Counted from the first letter of the stretch, positions 8,272 through 15,982 are shown. The stretch: 32,045 nt of DNA from Stenotrophomonas_A sp036566925 (GCA_036566925.1 DATCVI010000101.1:1-32045), one strand, 5' to 3'. Notes: a model not told the origin generated them from the letters alone. Translations and numbers: made by a program.

Positions 8272-8883
8272 TCAATGCAGGAACCGGCCCTGGCGCAGGA
8301 ACGCGGCGACCTGGCGCGCGGCCTCGGCCGACAGCACCAGCCCGCTATGGCCCACGGGCACCTGGCAATGGTCGGCCAGGCCCGGCCAGCGCGTCTCGGC
8401 CACGGCCACGGTTCCGTCGGAACTGCCCTCCAGTTGCGCAAACCAGCGCCCGAAGCCATGCGCGACGTTGCCTGCCACCATGCCGATGGCCGGCCGGCCC
8501 TCCCAGACCGGCACGCCCCGCCGCAGCATCGTCGCAGACCGGCCCAGCGCCAGCCCGGCGCCGAAACCGCGCAGGCCACCCGCCGCGGCGCTACCCAACA
8601 ACGGAGAGCCCAGGCAGACCACCCGCGACACCAACGATGCCGGCCACTGGCGCAGGGTTTCCAGCGCCACCAGCCCGCCCAGGCTGTGGCCGACCAGACC
8701 CTGGCACGCGGTGGCGACGATGCGTTCGGCCAATCGCGGCATCGCCGCCTCGGCCCCGCCGATCAGGCTGGCGTAGCCGAACAGTTCGACTTCGAAACCT
8801 TCGCGGCGCAGTCGCCATGCCAACGGCGCCAGCCAATGGCGCGAATTCCACAGGCCATGGACCAGCAGGACCTTCATCGGCAT
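8272..8883 (-). CDS. Alpha/beta hydrolase (small lipase/esterase-like)
   Basis: The 203-residue cytoplasmic protein opens with the strand-turn motif KVLLVHGLW. It has the nucleophile elbow GHSLGG with S67, a plausible acid D156 in SSDGTVAV and histidine H179 in VPVGHSGLV, so the catalytic triad is complete. The size and the GHSLGG/DGTV/GHSG pattern resemble small lipase-like or RBBP9-like hydrolases. The substrate is unknown. There is no signal peptide. A second in-frame ATG is at 8877. It lies 24 bp after the I78-type inhibitor gene and 63 bp before yebC, on the same strand, and is likely cotranscribed with the former. Confidence 0.85.
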   Translation of the reverse strand: MPMKVLLVHGLWNSRHWLAPLAWRLRREGFEVELFGYASLIGGAEAAMPRLAERIVATACQGLVGHSLGGLVALETLRQWPASLVSRVVCLGSPLLGSAAAGGLRGFGAGLALGRSATMLRRGVPVWEGRPAIGMVAGNVAHGFGRWFAQLEGSSDGTVAVAETRWPGLADHCQVPVGHSGLVLSAEAARQVAAFLRQGRFLH

Positions 8884-8907
8884 GAGGCTTGATCGCCGAC
8901 CCGGAAC

Positions 8908-9216
8908 TCAGCCGCAATAGACCCTGGTGATCAGGTTGTTGGCGTCGACGTTGATGTTGATGCGATCGGGCTTGTAGTCGCGCGTGGCGGCCTGGCCGGG
9001 GGCAAGCGGGCGGATCAGGCCGGCGCCGCTCTCTTTCCACACCCGCGCCATGACCTCCTGGGTCGAGGGCTGGCCCACCGCCCAGGCGACGCGTTCGGCA
9101 TGGCAGGCACCATCACCGGCAATCTGCGGCCCGGGGCTTTCCGGTTGCAGCGGTTGAGTCGCCGCGCAGCCGGCCAGGCCAAACAGCATGAAGAGGGAAA
9201 TCCCTGCTTGCTTCAT
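8908..9216 (-). CDS. Peptidase inhibitor I78-family lipoprotein
   Basis: The 102-residue product starts with a lipoprotein signal peptide (MKQAGISLFMLFGLAGC, lipobox LAGC, lipidated C17). The mature part matches the I78 family: a conserved cysteine pair (C38 and C101), the stretch RVAWAVGQPSTQEV, and the end YKPDRININVDANNLITRVYCG. Family members are small potato-inhibitor-like inhibitors of serine peptidases, here presumably tethered in the envelope. A longer reading frame begins at 9279, but the start at 9216 is chosen because of AAGGGAG seven bases upstream and because only this start gives a proper signal peptide. It is transcribed divergently from the metallophosphatase. Confidence 0.85.
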   Translation of the reverse strand: MKQAGISLFMLFGLAGCAATQPLQPESPGPQIAGDGACHAERVAWAVGQPSTQEVMARVWKESGAGLIRPLAPGQAATRDYKPDRININVDANNLITRVYCG

Positions 9217-9363
9217 CGCACCACTCCCTTGCGGACGGTGGCCGGAGTCTAGCAGCGCCGCCGGCAGCATCCACTTCACGCACTGCAGCGGTGATCAAAT
9301 CGGCTCGCCTGCGTGACTGCTGCCGGGCATCATCGGAAGTTCCGTTCCGTGGCTGGATTCAAA

Positions 9364-10467
9364 ATGCGCCTGCTTTTCGCGCCCGCCCTGCTGTTCGCGC
9401 TGCTGGCCAACGTCGCCGCTGCCGCGCCTGCGCTGGACTCGCCTTCACTGGACGACGGCCCCTACCTGCGCCGGACCCAGGCCGGGCTGGAAGCCGAGTG
9501 GGTCTGCGCCGGCCAGGTGCAGCGCGCGCATATCGATTTCAGCGGCGGCATCGCCAGCGTGCCGCCCCGCTGCGGCTACCCGCATGCGCTGGAGATCGAC
9601 GCCGCCGGCGCGCGGCCGCCAGCGGCGGCACGGCCGATGCCGGCACGCCTGGCCGCGGTTTCCGACATCCATGGCCAATACGGGGTGCTGCTGCAACTGC
9701 TACGCGCCAACGGACTGATCGACGCGCACGACCGCTGGGCCTGGGGCGATGGCCTGCTGGTGGTCAACGGAGATGTCTTCGACCGCGGACCGCAGGTGAC
9801 CGAGGCGTTCTGGCTGCTGCACCAGTTGCAACGCCAGGCGCGCGCGGCCGGCGGCGACATGCTGTTCCTGCTCGGCAACCACGAAACCATGACGCTATAC
9901 CACGACGTCCGCTATCTGCATCAGAAATACGCCGATACGTCCGCCCTGCTCGGCCGGCCGTACCCGGGGTTGTACGGGCCCGGCAGCGTGATCGGCCAGT
10001 GGCTGCGCCAGGCGCCGGCCATTGCCCAAGTCGGCGATACCTTGTTCGTGCACGGCGGCATTTCGCCGCAGTTCCTCGCCCAGGGCATCGACCGCGAGCA
10101 GAGCAATACGCGCTATCGCAACTCGCTCGGCCTGCCGAGGGCGCAGGTCAAGGCCGACCCACGACTGGCGCCGCTCTATGACAGCAAGACCAGCCCGATC
10201 TGGTATCGCGGCTACTTCGACGGTCGCGCCAGCGCCGCTGACGTCAGCGCATTGCTGCAGCAGCTGGGCGTGACGCGGATCGTCGTCGGCCACACCTCGA
10301 TGGAACACGTGGGCAGCTACTTCGATGGCCGCGTCATCGCCATCGACAGCAGCATCAAGCGCGGCAAATCCGGCGAACTGTTGTTGCTGGAGAACGGTCG
10401 CGCCAGCCGCGGCCTGCTGGACGGGCAGCGCGCGCCGCTGCTGCCGGGTGCCGGCACGGCCGACTAG
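9364..10467 (+). CDS. Exported calcineurin-like metallophosphatase
   Basis: From the ATG at 9364 the protein has 367 residues with a Sec signal peptide (MRLLFAPALLFALLANVAAAA). All metal-binding blocks of the PPP/calcineurin fold are present in order: SDIHG (about 100-104), GDVFDRG (about 136-142), GNHE (about 171-174), HGG (about 230-232) and GHTSME (about 309). The GDxxDRG and GNHE spacing resembles bacterial PPP-type protein phosphatases rather than nucleotidases. An extracytoplasmic location makes the physiological substrate uncertain. The frame can be extended to a GTG at 9313, but this would bury the signal peptide. Its TAG stop overlaps the stop of the convergent LysR gene by four bases (CTAG). 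Confidence 0.85.
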   Translation: MRLLFAPALLFALLANVAAAAPALDSPSLDDGPYLRRTQAGLEAEWVCAGQVQRAHIDFSGGIASVPPRCGYPHALEIDAAGARPPAAARPMPARLAAVSDIHGQYGVLLQLLRANGLIDAHDRWAWGDGLLVVNGDVFDRGPQVTEAFWLLHQLQRQARAAGGDMLFLLGNHETMTLYHDVRYLHQKYADTSALLGRPYPGLYGPGSVIGQWLRQAPAIAQVGDTLFVHGGISPQFLAQGIDREQSNTRYRNSLGLPRAQVKADPRLAPLYDSKTSPIWYRGYFDGRASAADVSALLQQLGVTRIVVGHTSMEHVGSYFDGRVIAIDSSIKRGKSGELLLLENGRASRGLLDGQRAPLLPGAGTAD

Positions 10468-11327
10468 GCCGCCGCGACCGGCTCGGCGAGGATCTCGACC
10501 AGGAACTCGGCCACCGCGCGCACCGCCGGTGCCTGACGCAGGTCGCGGTGGACCACCAGCCACAGGTCGCGTTCGAGCTTGGGCAACGGCAGGTCCATGC
10601 GAATCATGCGCGAGTCCTGCAGGTTCTCCTGGAAATCGCCGAGCAGGGCGATGCCGACCCCGGCGCGCACGGCGGCGCGCTGCACATCGGCGCTGTTGCT
10701 GCGCAGGACCAGCGGGCGGCCGGCGGCGAACTCGAACAGGCGCTTCTGTTGCACGCTGTCGTCCAGGCTTTCGTCGTAGCCGATGAACTCGTAGTGCTCC
10801 GGCGGCGTGCGCGCCAGGTATTCGGGCGCGGCGAACCAGGAAAAGCCCAGGCGCCGCAGCCGTCGCACCACCAGCTCAGGGTCGTCCGGCCGGGTCAGCC
10901 GCAGCGCCAGGTCGGTCTCGTTGCGCAGCGAAGCCATGCGGGTTTCGGCGATCAGCAGCAAATGGATCGCCGGGTGCTTGCGTCGCAACTCGCCCAGGCG
11001 TGGCGCCAGCTCGCTGGCGGCGGTGGCCGGCGGCACGCTCAAGGTGACGCGCCCGGCCAAGGCGTGCTGGCCGGCGGCGGCTGCGCGGGTGACCGCATCG
11101 GCGCCTTCGGCCATCTGCCGACCAAGGCCGGCGATGCGCTCGCCATCTGCGGTGAGGGCATAGGCGCGCGCCCGGCGATCCACCAGTTTCAGCCCCAGCG
11201 CGCCTTCGAGCGCGGCGATGCGCCGCGCCACGGTGGCGTGCTCGACCCGCAATTGGCGCGCGGCCGCCGCCAATGAGCCCGCCTGGGCAAAGGCAGTGAA
11301 GTGGCGCAGGTCCTCCCAATCCAACAT
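10464..11327 (-). CDS. LysR-family transcriptional regulator
   Basis: The 287-residue protein has an N-terminal winged helix-turn-helix (about 4-62, with GSLAAAARQLRVEHATVARRIAALE) and a C-terminal periplasmic-binding-like effector domain (about 90-280). The variant HTH sequence (HATVARRI in place of the usual QPAVSRQI) is typical of one LysR subgroup often paired with transporters. It is transcribed divergently from the EamA transporter gene with a 95-bp gap, so that gene is the likely target. GAGGGG lies about 11 bases before the ATG. The effector is unknown. Confidence 0.9.
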   Translation of the reverse strand: MLDWEDLRHFTAFAQAGSLAAAARQLRVEHATVARRIAALEGALGLKLVDRRARAYALTADGERIAGLGRQMAEGADAVTRAAAAGQHALAGRVTLSVPPATAASELAPRLGELRRKHPAIHLLLIAETRMASLRNETDLALRLTRPDDPELVVRRLRRLGFSWFAAPEYLARTPPEHYEFIGYDESLDDSVQQKRLFEFAAGRPLVLRSNSADVQRAAVRAGVGIALLGDFQENLQDSRMIRMDLPLPKLERDLWLVVHRDLRQAPAVRAVAEFLVEILAEPVAAA

Positions 11328-11370
11328 GGGAATTTTTTCCCCTCAAGCCCGGTGCTTATGGGAATTCTAA
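11328..11370. promoter_or_regulatory. Candidate LysR operator between the regulator and the EamA gene
   Basis: ATGGGAATT occurs twice, at 11326-11334 and 11358-11366, exactly 32 bp apart (about three helical turns). The first copy is followed by an inverted match (GGGAA, TTTT, TTCCC at 11328-11341). The second lies in TTA-N9-TAA (11356-11370), which satisfies the T-N11-A rule for LysR boxes. The position next to the regulator's own start suggests autoregulation. This is inferred from sequence only. Confidence 0.45.
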
Positions 11371-11422
11371 CCAGGTCAGGCCGGGCGCAGCATGCACCCT
11401 TCGCCGTTCCCGGACCGCCGCC

Positions 11423-12370
11423 ATGCGCTCGACCGCCCTCACCTACGCCAGCCTGGTCTTGACCGCCTTCTTCTGGGGCAGCGCCTTCAATGTCGGCGCC
11501 CACGTCATTGCCGGCATGACCCCGATCAGCGCGGGCCTGGAGCGCTTCCTCCTGGCCAGCGTGGTGCTGCTGGCACTGCTGGCCTTTACCCGGCGCCTGG
11601 ACTGGCGCCTGGCGCGTGCGCATCTGCCGGCGCTGGCCGCGGTCGGCGTGCTGGGGGTCGCCGGGTTCAACCTGGCCATGTTCTTCGGCCTGCGTTCGAC
11701 CACGCCGGTCAACGCTGCCCTGCTGATGGCGACCACGCCGCTGTGGACGATGCTGCTTTCGTCATTGATGGAAGGCGAGCGCATCGACCGCTGGCGCGCC
11801 GCCGGCCTGGCGAGCGGACTGCTGGGCGTGATGCTGGTGGTGAGTGGCGGCCACCTGACACAGCTGGCGCAGCTGCACCTGGCGCGCGGCGATGCGATCG
11901 TGATGGGTGGCGCCCTGTGCTGGGCGCTGGCCACCGTGATCTCGCGCCGCTACCTGGGCAAGCTCGACGCGCAACAGACCACGACGGGCTCGATCGTGCT
12001 GGGCACCGCGGTGTTGCTGCTGTTGGCGTTGTGGCGCGAGCAGCCGCTGGCGGCGATGGATCACGCCGTGGCCAGCGTGCATTGGGGCATCGTCTACCTG
12101 GCGCTATGCAGCTCGGTGCTCGGCTATCTGTTCTGGTTTGCCGCCACCCGCCGGATCGGTGCTGCGCGCACGGCGAGCTTCTTCAACCTGGTGCCGGTGT
12201 TCACGCTGCTGGTGGCGTTGATTGGCGGGCAGTTGCCGCAGGTGGGGCAATTGGCCGGCGTGATCGCGGTGATCGGTGGCGTGGTGCTGGCTTCGCGCAG
12301 CCGCCAGGCGGCGACGGGGGTGCAGAAGCCGGTGGCGGGCATCGTGGGTGCGCAGCGCTGCGGCGCTTAG
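11423..12370 (+). CDS. EamA/DMT-superfamily transporter
   Basis: The 315-residue protein contains about ten hydrophobic helices arranged as two EamA repeats (roughly residues 8-140 and 150-288). The start LVLTAFFWGSAFNVG and the end of the second repeat, with FNLVPVFTLLVALIGG, are typical of drug/metabolite exporters. It probably exports a small metabolite or toxic compound from the cytoplasm. It is divergent from a LysR gene likely to control it. The last 20 residues are hydrophilic and cytoplasmic. No strong ribosome-binding site is visible before 11423. Confidence 0.9.
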   Translation: MRSTALTYASLVLTAFFWGSAFNVGAHVIAGMTPISAGLERFLLASVVLLALLAFTRRLDWRLARAHLPALAAVGVLGVAGFNLAMFFGLRSTTPVNAALLMATTPLWTMLLSSLMEGERIDRWRAAGLASGLLGVMLVVSGGHLTQLAQLHLARGDAIVMGGALCWALATVISRRYLGKLDAQQTTTGSIVLGTAVLLLLALWREQPLAAMDHAVASVHWGIVYLALCSSVLGYLFWFAATRRIGAARTASFFNLVPVFTLLVALIGGQLPQVGQLAGVIAVIGGVVLASRSRQAATGVQKPVAGIVGAQRCGA

Positions 12371-12388
12371 TGGGTGGCTCGCAAAGCG

Positions 12389-12412
12389 CTCGGGGCTGAA
12401 GGTCCTTCTACA
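12389..12412. repeat. Degenerate REP-like palindrome at the end of the GNAT gene
   Basis: A 24-base stretch with core CGGGGCTGAAGG and end CTTCTACA is a diverged copy of the REP sequence at 16081-16104 and 18879-18945. It lies between two convergent genes and supplies the TAG stop of the acetyltransferase gene (12410-12408). Confidence 0.55.
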
Positions 12413-12941
12413 AGGGCACTGCGCGGACCGGGTCTCTTTTGAGGATGTACTCCAGGTCGCGCACCTGGCCCACCGGAAACTCGTACTCGCCGACCTTCTC
12501 GAAGCCATAGCGCGCATAGAAGCGCTGCGCGCCGAAGTTTTCCGACCACACGCCGATCCACAGCGTGCGTGGGCCATCGCGCTCCAGCCATTGCAGCGCG
12601 GTTTCGAACAGCCGGCTGCCCCAGCCGCTGTTCTGGCGATCCTTGAGCAGGTACAGCCGCTTGAGCTCGCCATCGCCTTGGCGCACCTGCGGGTGCGGCA
12701 GCCCGCACGGGCCGGCGGCGGCATGGCCGACGGCCACGCCATCATCTTCCAGCAGCCAGATCGCGTAGTCCGGATGGGCCAGCACGATGCGCGAGCGCTC
12801 CACCGCATAGGCCTCCATCAGGAACGCCTGCAGGTCGGCATCCGGATACAGATGCCCGAACGTCTCGACGAACGTCTGCGTCGCCAACGCCGAGAGTTGC
12901 TCGGCGTCTTCGACATTGGCGCGGCGGATGGACAGGGCCAT
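12408..12941 (-). CDS. GNAT-family N-acetyltransferase
   Basis: The 177-residue protein fits the GCN5-related fold. It begins with IRRANVEDAEQLSALA (strand 1 and helix 1). It has the acetyl-CoA pyrophosphate-binding motif A at about 94-118 (KRLYLLKDRQNSGWGSRLF, with Q-N-S-G-W-G as the loop) and motif B at about 133-150 (SENFGAQRFYARYGFEKVG). The acceptor substrate is unknown. It starts 22 bp after the aspS stop on the same strand, with AGGA about 8 bases before the ATG, so it is probably a downstream member of the aspS transcript. Its stop codon lies within a REP-like repeat. Confidence 0.9.
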   Translation of the reverse strand: MALSIRRANVEDAEQLSALATQTFVETFGHLYPDADLQAFLMEAYAVERSRIVLAHPDYAIWLLEDDGVAVGHAAAGPCGLPHPQVRQGDGELKRLYLLKDRQNSGWGSRLFETALQWLERDGPRTLWIGVWSENFGAQRFYARYGFEKVGEYEFPVGQVRDLEYILKRDPVRAVPL

Positions 12942-12963
12942 GGGCGAATCCTACCGCCTGGCC

Positions 12964-14721
12964 TCAGTCCTTGGCCGGCCGCGGCCGCACCATGATGTGG
13001 ACTTCGGCCAGCTGCTCGTCCGGGATCGGCGACGGCGCGCCGGTCATCAGGCACTGCGCGCCGGTGGTCTTGGGGAACGGGATGACGTCGCGGATCGATT
13101 CGGTGCCGGCCATCAGCGCGGCAATGCGGTCGATGCCGAAGGCGATGCCACCATGCGGCGGTGCGCCGTACTTCAGCGCGTCGAGCAGGAAGCCGAACTT
13201 GGCCTCGGCCTCCTCGGCGCCGATGCCGAGCAGTTCGAACACCGCGCTCTGCATTTCCGGGCGATGGATACGGATCGAACCGCCGCCGATCTCGTTGCCG
13301 TTGAGCACCATGTCGTAGCCGCGCGAGACCGCGGTCTTGGCGTGCGCACGCAGCTCTGCAATGTCGTCCACCGCCGGGGCGGTGAAGGGGTGATGCAGGG
13401 CGACGTAGCGCTGCGCCTCCTCGTCCCACTCGAACATCGGGAAGTCGGTGACCCACAGCGGACGCCAGCCAGCGGCGACCAGGTCGAAGTCCTTGCCGGC
13501 CTTCAAGCGCAGCGCGCCCATGAAGTCGGAGACCTTGTTGTAGCCGCCGGCGCCGAAGAACACGATGTCGCCGTTCTGCGCGCCTACCTGCTTGAGCAAG
13601 GTGGCGAAGGCCTCGTCGGTGAAGAACTTGGCGATCGGCGAGGTGACCTCGCCGGTCTCGGACAGCTTCACGTAGGCCAGGCCTTTGGCGCCGTACTTGG
13701 CGGCATGGGCGGCGTATTCGTCGATCTGCTTGCGCGACAGCGTGGCGCCGCCGGGAATGCGCAGTGCCGCGACGCGGCCGTCGGGATCGTTGGCGGCGGC
13801 GGTGAAGGCGGCGAACTCGCTACCCTTGACCTGCTCGGCCACATCGACGAGCTCCAGGTCGATGCGCAGGTCCGGCTTGTCCGAACCATAGCGGCGCATC
13901 GCCTCGGCCCAGGTCATGCGCGGGAATTGCGCATCGAGCTCGACATCGACCACTTCCTTGAAGATGGCACGGATCATCGCCTCGACCGCGTCCTGCACGT
14001 CGCGCTCGCGGACGAAGGCGAACTCCATGTCGAGCTGGGTGAATTCCAGCTGGCGGTCGGCGCGCAGGGCTTCGTCGCGGAAGCAGCGGGCGATCTGGTA
14101 GTAGCGGTCGAAGCCGGCCACCATCAGGATCTGCTTGAACAGCTGCGGCGACTGCGGCAGCGCATAGAACTCGCCCGGGTGCATGCGCGCCGGCACCAGG
14201 AAGTCGCGCGCACCTTCCGGCGTGGCCTTGGTCAGGATCGGGGTTTCGATGTCCTGGAAGCCGCGCTCGTCGAGGTAGCGGCGCAACGACTGCACCAGCT
14301 TGATGCGGGTGCGCTGCATGCGCTGCATTTCCGGGCGGCGCAAATCGAGATAGCGGTACTTGAGGCGGGTTTCCTCGCCCGGGTTCTCGTGCGCGTGGAA
14401 CGGCAGCGGTTCGGCCTTGTTGAGCACGGTGATGCGGGTGGCGATCACCTCGACCTTGCCGGTGCGGATCTTTTCGTTGACCGCATGGCGCGCGCGCACC
14501 ACGCCTTCGACCTGCAGCACGTCTTCGTAGCCCAGGCTGGCGGCGACCGCGAACACCTCTGCGTTGTCCGGCTCAACCGTCACCTGCACGATGCCTTCGT
14601 GGTCGCGCAGATCGATGAAGCACACGCCGCCGAGATTGCGGGCGACGTCGGTCCAGCCGGCGAGGGTGACGGTTTGGCCGATCAGGGTCTCGTCGACCTG
14701 GCCGCAGAAGTGGGTACGCAT
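12964..14721 (-). CDS. aspS: Aspartyl-tRNA synthetase, bacterial type
   Basis: The 585-residue class II synthetase has an N-terminal OB anticodon-binding domain (about 1-105), class II motif 1 and 2 regions (PILTKATPEGARDFLVP and GFDRYYQIARCFRDEALRADRQLEFTQLD), the bacterial GAD insertion in the middle, and motif 3 near the end (HGGIAFGIDRIAALM). It charges tRNA-Asp. L30 occupies the position that is leucine in the discriminating E. coli enzyme and histidine in non-discriminating enzymes, which suggests strict Asp specificity. The frame extends to 14814, but ATG 14721 is chosen because MRTHFCGQ is the family start and GGAG lies seven bases upstream. A terminator-like hairpin precedes that site. 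Confidence 0.97.
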   Translation of the reverse strand: MRTHFCGQVDETLIGQTVTLAGWTDVARNLGGVCFIDLRDHEGIVQVTVEPDNAEVFAVAASLGYEDVLQVEGVVRARHAVNEKIRTGKVEVIATRITVLNKAEPLPFHAHENPGEETRLKYRYLDLRRPEMQRMQRTRIKLVQSLRRYLDERGFQDIETPILTKATPEGARDFLVPARMHPGEFYALPQSPQLFKQILMVAGFDRYYQIARCFRDEALRADRQLEFTQLDMEFAFVRERDVQDAVEAMIRAIFKEVVDVELDAQFPRMTWAEAMRRYGSDKPDLRIDLELVDVAEQVKGSEFAAFTAAANDPDGRVAALRIPGGATLSRKQIDEYAAHAAKYGAKGLAYVKLSETGEVTSPIAKFFTDEAFATLLKQVGAQNGDIVFFGAGGYNKVSDFMGALRLKAGKDFDLVAAGWRPLWVTDFPMFEWDEEAQRYVALHHPFTAPAVDDIAELRAHAKTAVSRGYDMVLNGNEIGGGSIRIHRPEMQSAVFELLGIGAEEAEAKFGFLLDALKYGAPPHGGIAFGIDRIAALMAGTESIRDVIPFPKTTGAQCLMTGAPSPIPDEQLAEVHIMVRPRPAKD

Positions 14722-14734
14722 CGGAACGCTCCGC

Positions 14735-14761
14735 AAAAAAAGCCGGCGCAGGCGGCGCCGG
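14735..14761 (-). terminator. Intrinsic-terminator-like hairpin immediately before aspS
   Basis: On the minus strand CCGGCGC, a five-base loop and GCGCCGG (14761-14755 and 14749-14743) are followed by C and seven consecutive T. The T run ends only 13 bases before the aspS ATG, so every aspS transcript from an upstream promoter must pass it. It may be the displaced terminator of fmdB, an attenuator of aspS, or a 5' stabilising hairpin. Confidence 0.7.
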
Positions 14762-14771
14762 AAAGCCCGAT

Positions 14772-14800
14772 ATTCTGGGGCCGGGCGGGCGCACGGGCAA
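14772..14800 (-). promoter_or_regulatory. Candidate sigma-70 promoter for aspS
   Basis: On the minus strand TTGCCC (14800-14795), 17 bases and CAGAAT (14777-14772) form a -35/-10 pair with four of six matches each and ideal spacing. The expected start is near 14765, just upstream of the hairpin at 14743-14761. Confidence 0.4.
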
Positions 14801-14875
14801 ATCGGTCCAGTCACGGTCCGTTGGCGATGCCCCCGGCTATAGTCCAGCCGTCTTCACACCTGCAAGGATCCGCAT

Positions 14876-15613
14876 ATGTCGCATCGCCCGTTGATCGCCC
14901 TGGCCGGCCTGGGCCTGGGCCTGGCAATGGCCCACGCCACCCCTGCCGCCGCGCAGGAGCGTGGCTACAGCGGCCAGACCATTACCTGCGCCTCCAACGA
15001 CAACCGGCGCAGCCAGTGCGCAGCGCCGTTCTCCGGTCGGGCGGTGCTGGTGCAGAACCTGTCCAGCACGCGCTGCGTGGAAGGCAACAACTGGGGCAGC
15101 GGCCGCGGCTTCGTCTGGGTCGACCGCGGTTGCCGCGCGCGCTTCGCCGACAGCCGCGGTAACGACGGCGGTTACGGCGGCGGCCAGGGCGGCACGATCC
15201 GCTGCGAAAGCACCGACAAGCGCCAGCGTGTCTGCAATACCAACTGGCGCGGCGCCACCCTGGTCCGCCAGTTGTCCGACACCCGCTGCGTCGAGGGCCG
15301 TACCTGGGGCTTCCGCAACGGCAGCCTGTGGGTCAACGACGGTTGTCGCGGCGAGTTCGCCGAAGGCCGCGGCGGTTGGGGCGGCGGCGGCAACAACGGC
15401 GGCGGCTGGGGCCATGGCGATCCGAACTACCAGGTCACTTGCAGCAGCGACGACCAGCGCCGCCGCTATTGCGACTGGGACCGCAACCGCGGCCGCCCGG
15501 TGATCGTGCAGCAGTTGTCCAAGACCCGCTGCGATGAAGGCCGGACCTGGGGCTACGAGCGCAACCAGCTGTGGGTGGACGACGGCTGCCGGGCGCGCTT
15601 CGGCGCGCGCTGA
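14876..15613 (+). CDS. Secreted protein with three DUF3011 repeats
   Basis: The 245-residue product has a Sec signal peptide (about 1-27, cleavage near AAAQE). Three copies of the DUF3011 domain follow at about 36-91, 108-162 and 187-243, joined by glycine-rich linkers (GNDGGYGGGQGG and GGWGGGGNNGGGWG). Each repeat has four cysteines at equal spacing (38/48/67/86, 110/120/138/157, 189/199/219/238) and the motif TRCxEGxxWG, suggesting two disulfides per repeat outside the cytoplasm. The family is of unknown function. AAGGA at 14864-14868 is the ribosome-binding site, and TATAGT at 14838-14843 is a possible -10. It points away from aspS and ends in a strong terminator. Confidence 0.9.
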   Translation: MSHRPLIALAGLGLGLAMAHATPAAAQERGYSGQTITCASNDNRRSQCAAPFSGRAVLVQNLSSTRCVEGNNWGSGRGFVWVDRGCRARFADSRGNDGGYGGGQGGTIRCESTDKRQRVCNTNWRGATLVRQLSDTRCVEGRTWGFRNGSLWVNDGCRGEFAEGRGGWGGGGNNGGGWGHGDPNYQVTCSSDDQRRRYCDWDRNRGRPVIVQQLSKTRCDEGRTWGYERNQLWVDDGCRARFGAR

Positions 15614-15634
15614 GCGAAGGCTGGCGTGACGCAC

Positions 15635-15669
15635 AGAGGGGCGGCCATGGGCCGCCCCTCTTCTTTTGT
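15635..15669 (+). terminator. Strong rho-independent terminator after the DUF3011 gene
   Basis: A perfect 12-bp GC-rich stem (15635-15646 with 15650-15661) with a three-base loop is followed by TCTTTTGTT on the plus strand. It closes the DUF3011 transcript just before the convergent fmdB-type gene ends. Confidence 0.85.
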
Positions 15670-15679
15670 TGCGGCCGCC

Positions 15680-15982
15680 TCAGCTCGCCGGCTTGGGTTC
15701 GGCCTTCGGCGTGGCGGCAGGCTTGGCATCGCCGCCTCCGCTGGGCGCGCTACTGGCGCTCGTGCTGTTGCTCTCCGCCAGGTTGCGCTTCTTGTCGCCA
15801 CTCTTCTTGAAGTCGGTCTCGTACCAGCCGCCACCGGCCAGACGGAACGAAGGCGCGGTCACCTGGCGCTTGACGGCTTCGGCGCCGCAGGACGGGCAGA
15901 CCGTTGGATCGGGGTCGGAAAGCTTCTGCAGGCGGTCGAAGTTGTGGCCGCACTCGGCACACTGGAAGGCGTAGATCGGCAT
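15680..15982 (-). CDS. FmdB-family zinc-ribbon protein
   Basis: The 100-residue protein begins MPIYAFQCAECGHNFDRLQ. It holds two CxxC knuckles (C8/C11 and C29/C32) that form a single zinc ribbon, as in the FmdB/CxxC_CxxC_SSSS family. The conserved part ends near residue 57 (GGGWYETDFKK). The tail to residue 100 is low-complexity S, A, P and K and probably disordered. Members are small cytoplasmic proteins, suggested to be regulatory but without firm function. The gene is commonly found upstream of aspS in related bacteria. Here a DUF3011 gene in the opposite direction separates the two. Confidence 0.9.
   Translation of the reverse strand: MPIYAFQCAECGHNFDRLQKLSDPDPTVCPSCGAEAVKRQVTAPSFRLAGGGWYETDFKKSGDKKRNLAESNSTSASSAPSGGGDAKPAATPKAEPKPAS

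Noticed and set aside
14722..14814. N-terminal extension of aspartyl-tRNA synthetase by 31 residues
   Set aside because: It covers the hairpin and T tract, and the family start MRTHFCGQ with GGAG upstream is clear.
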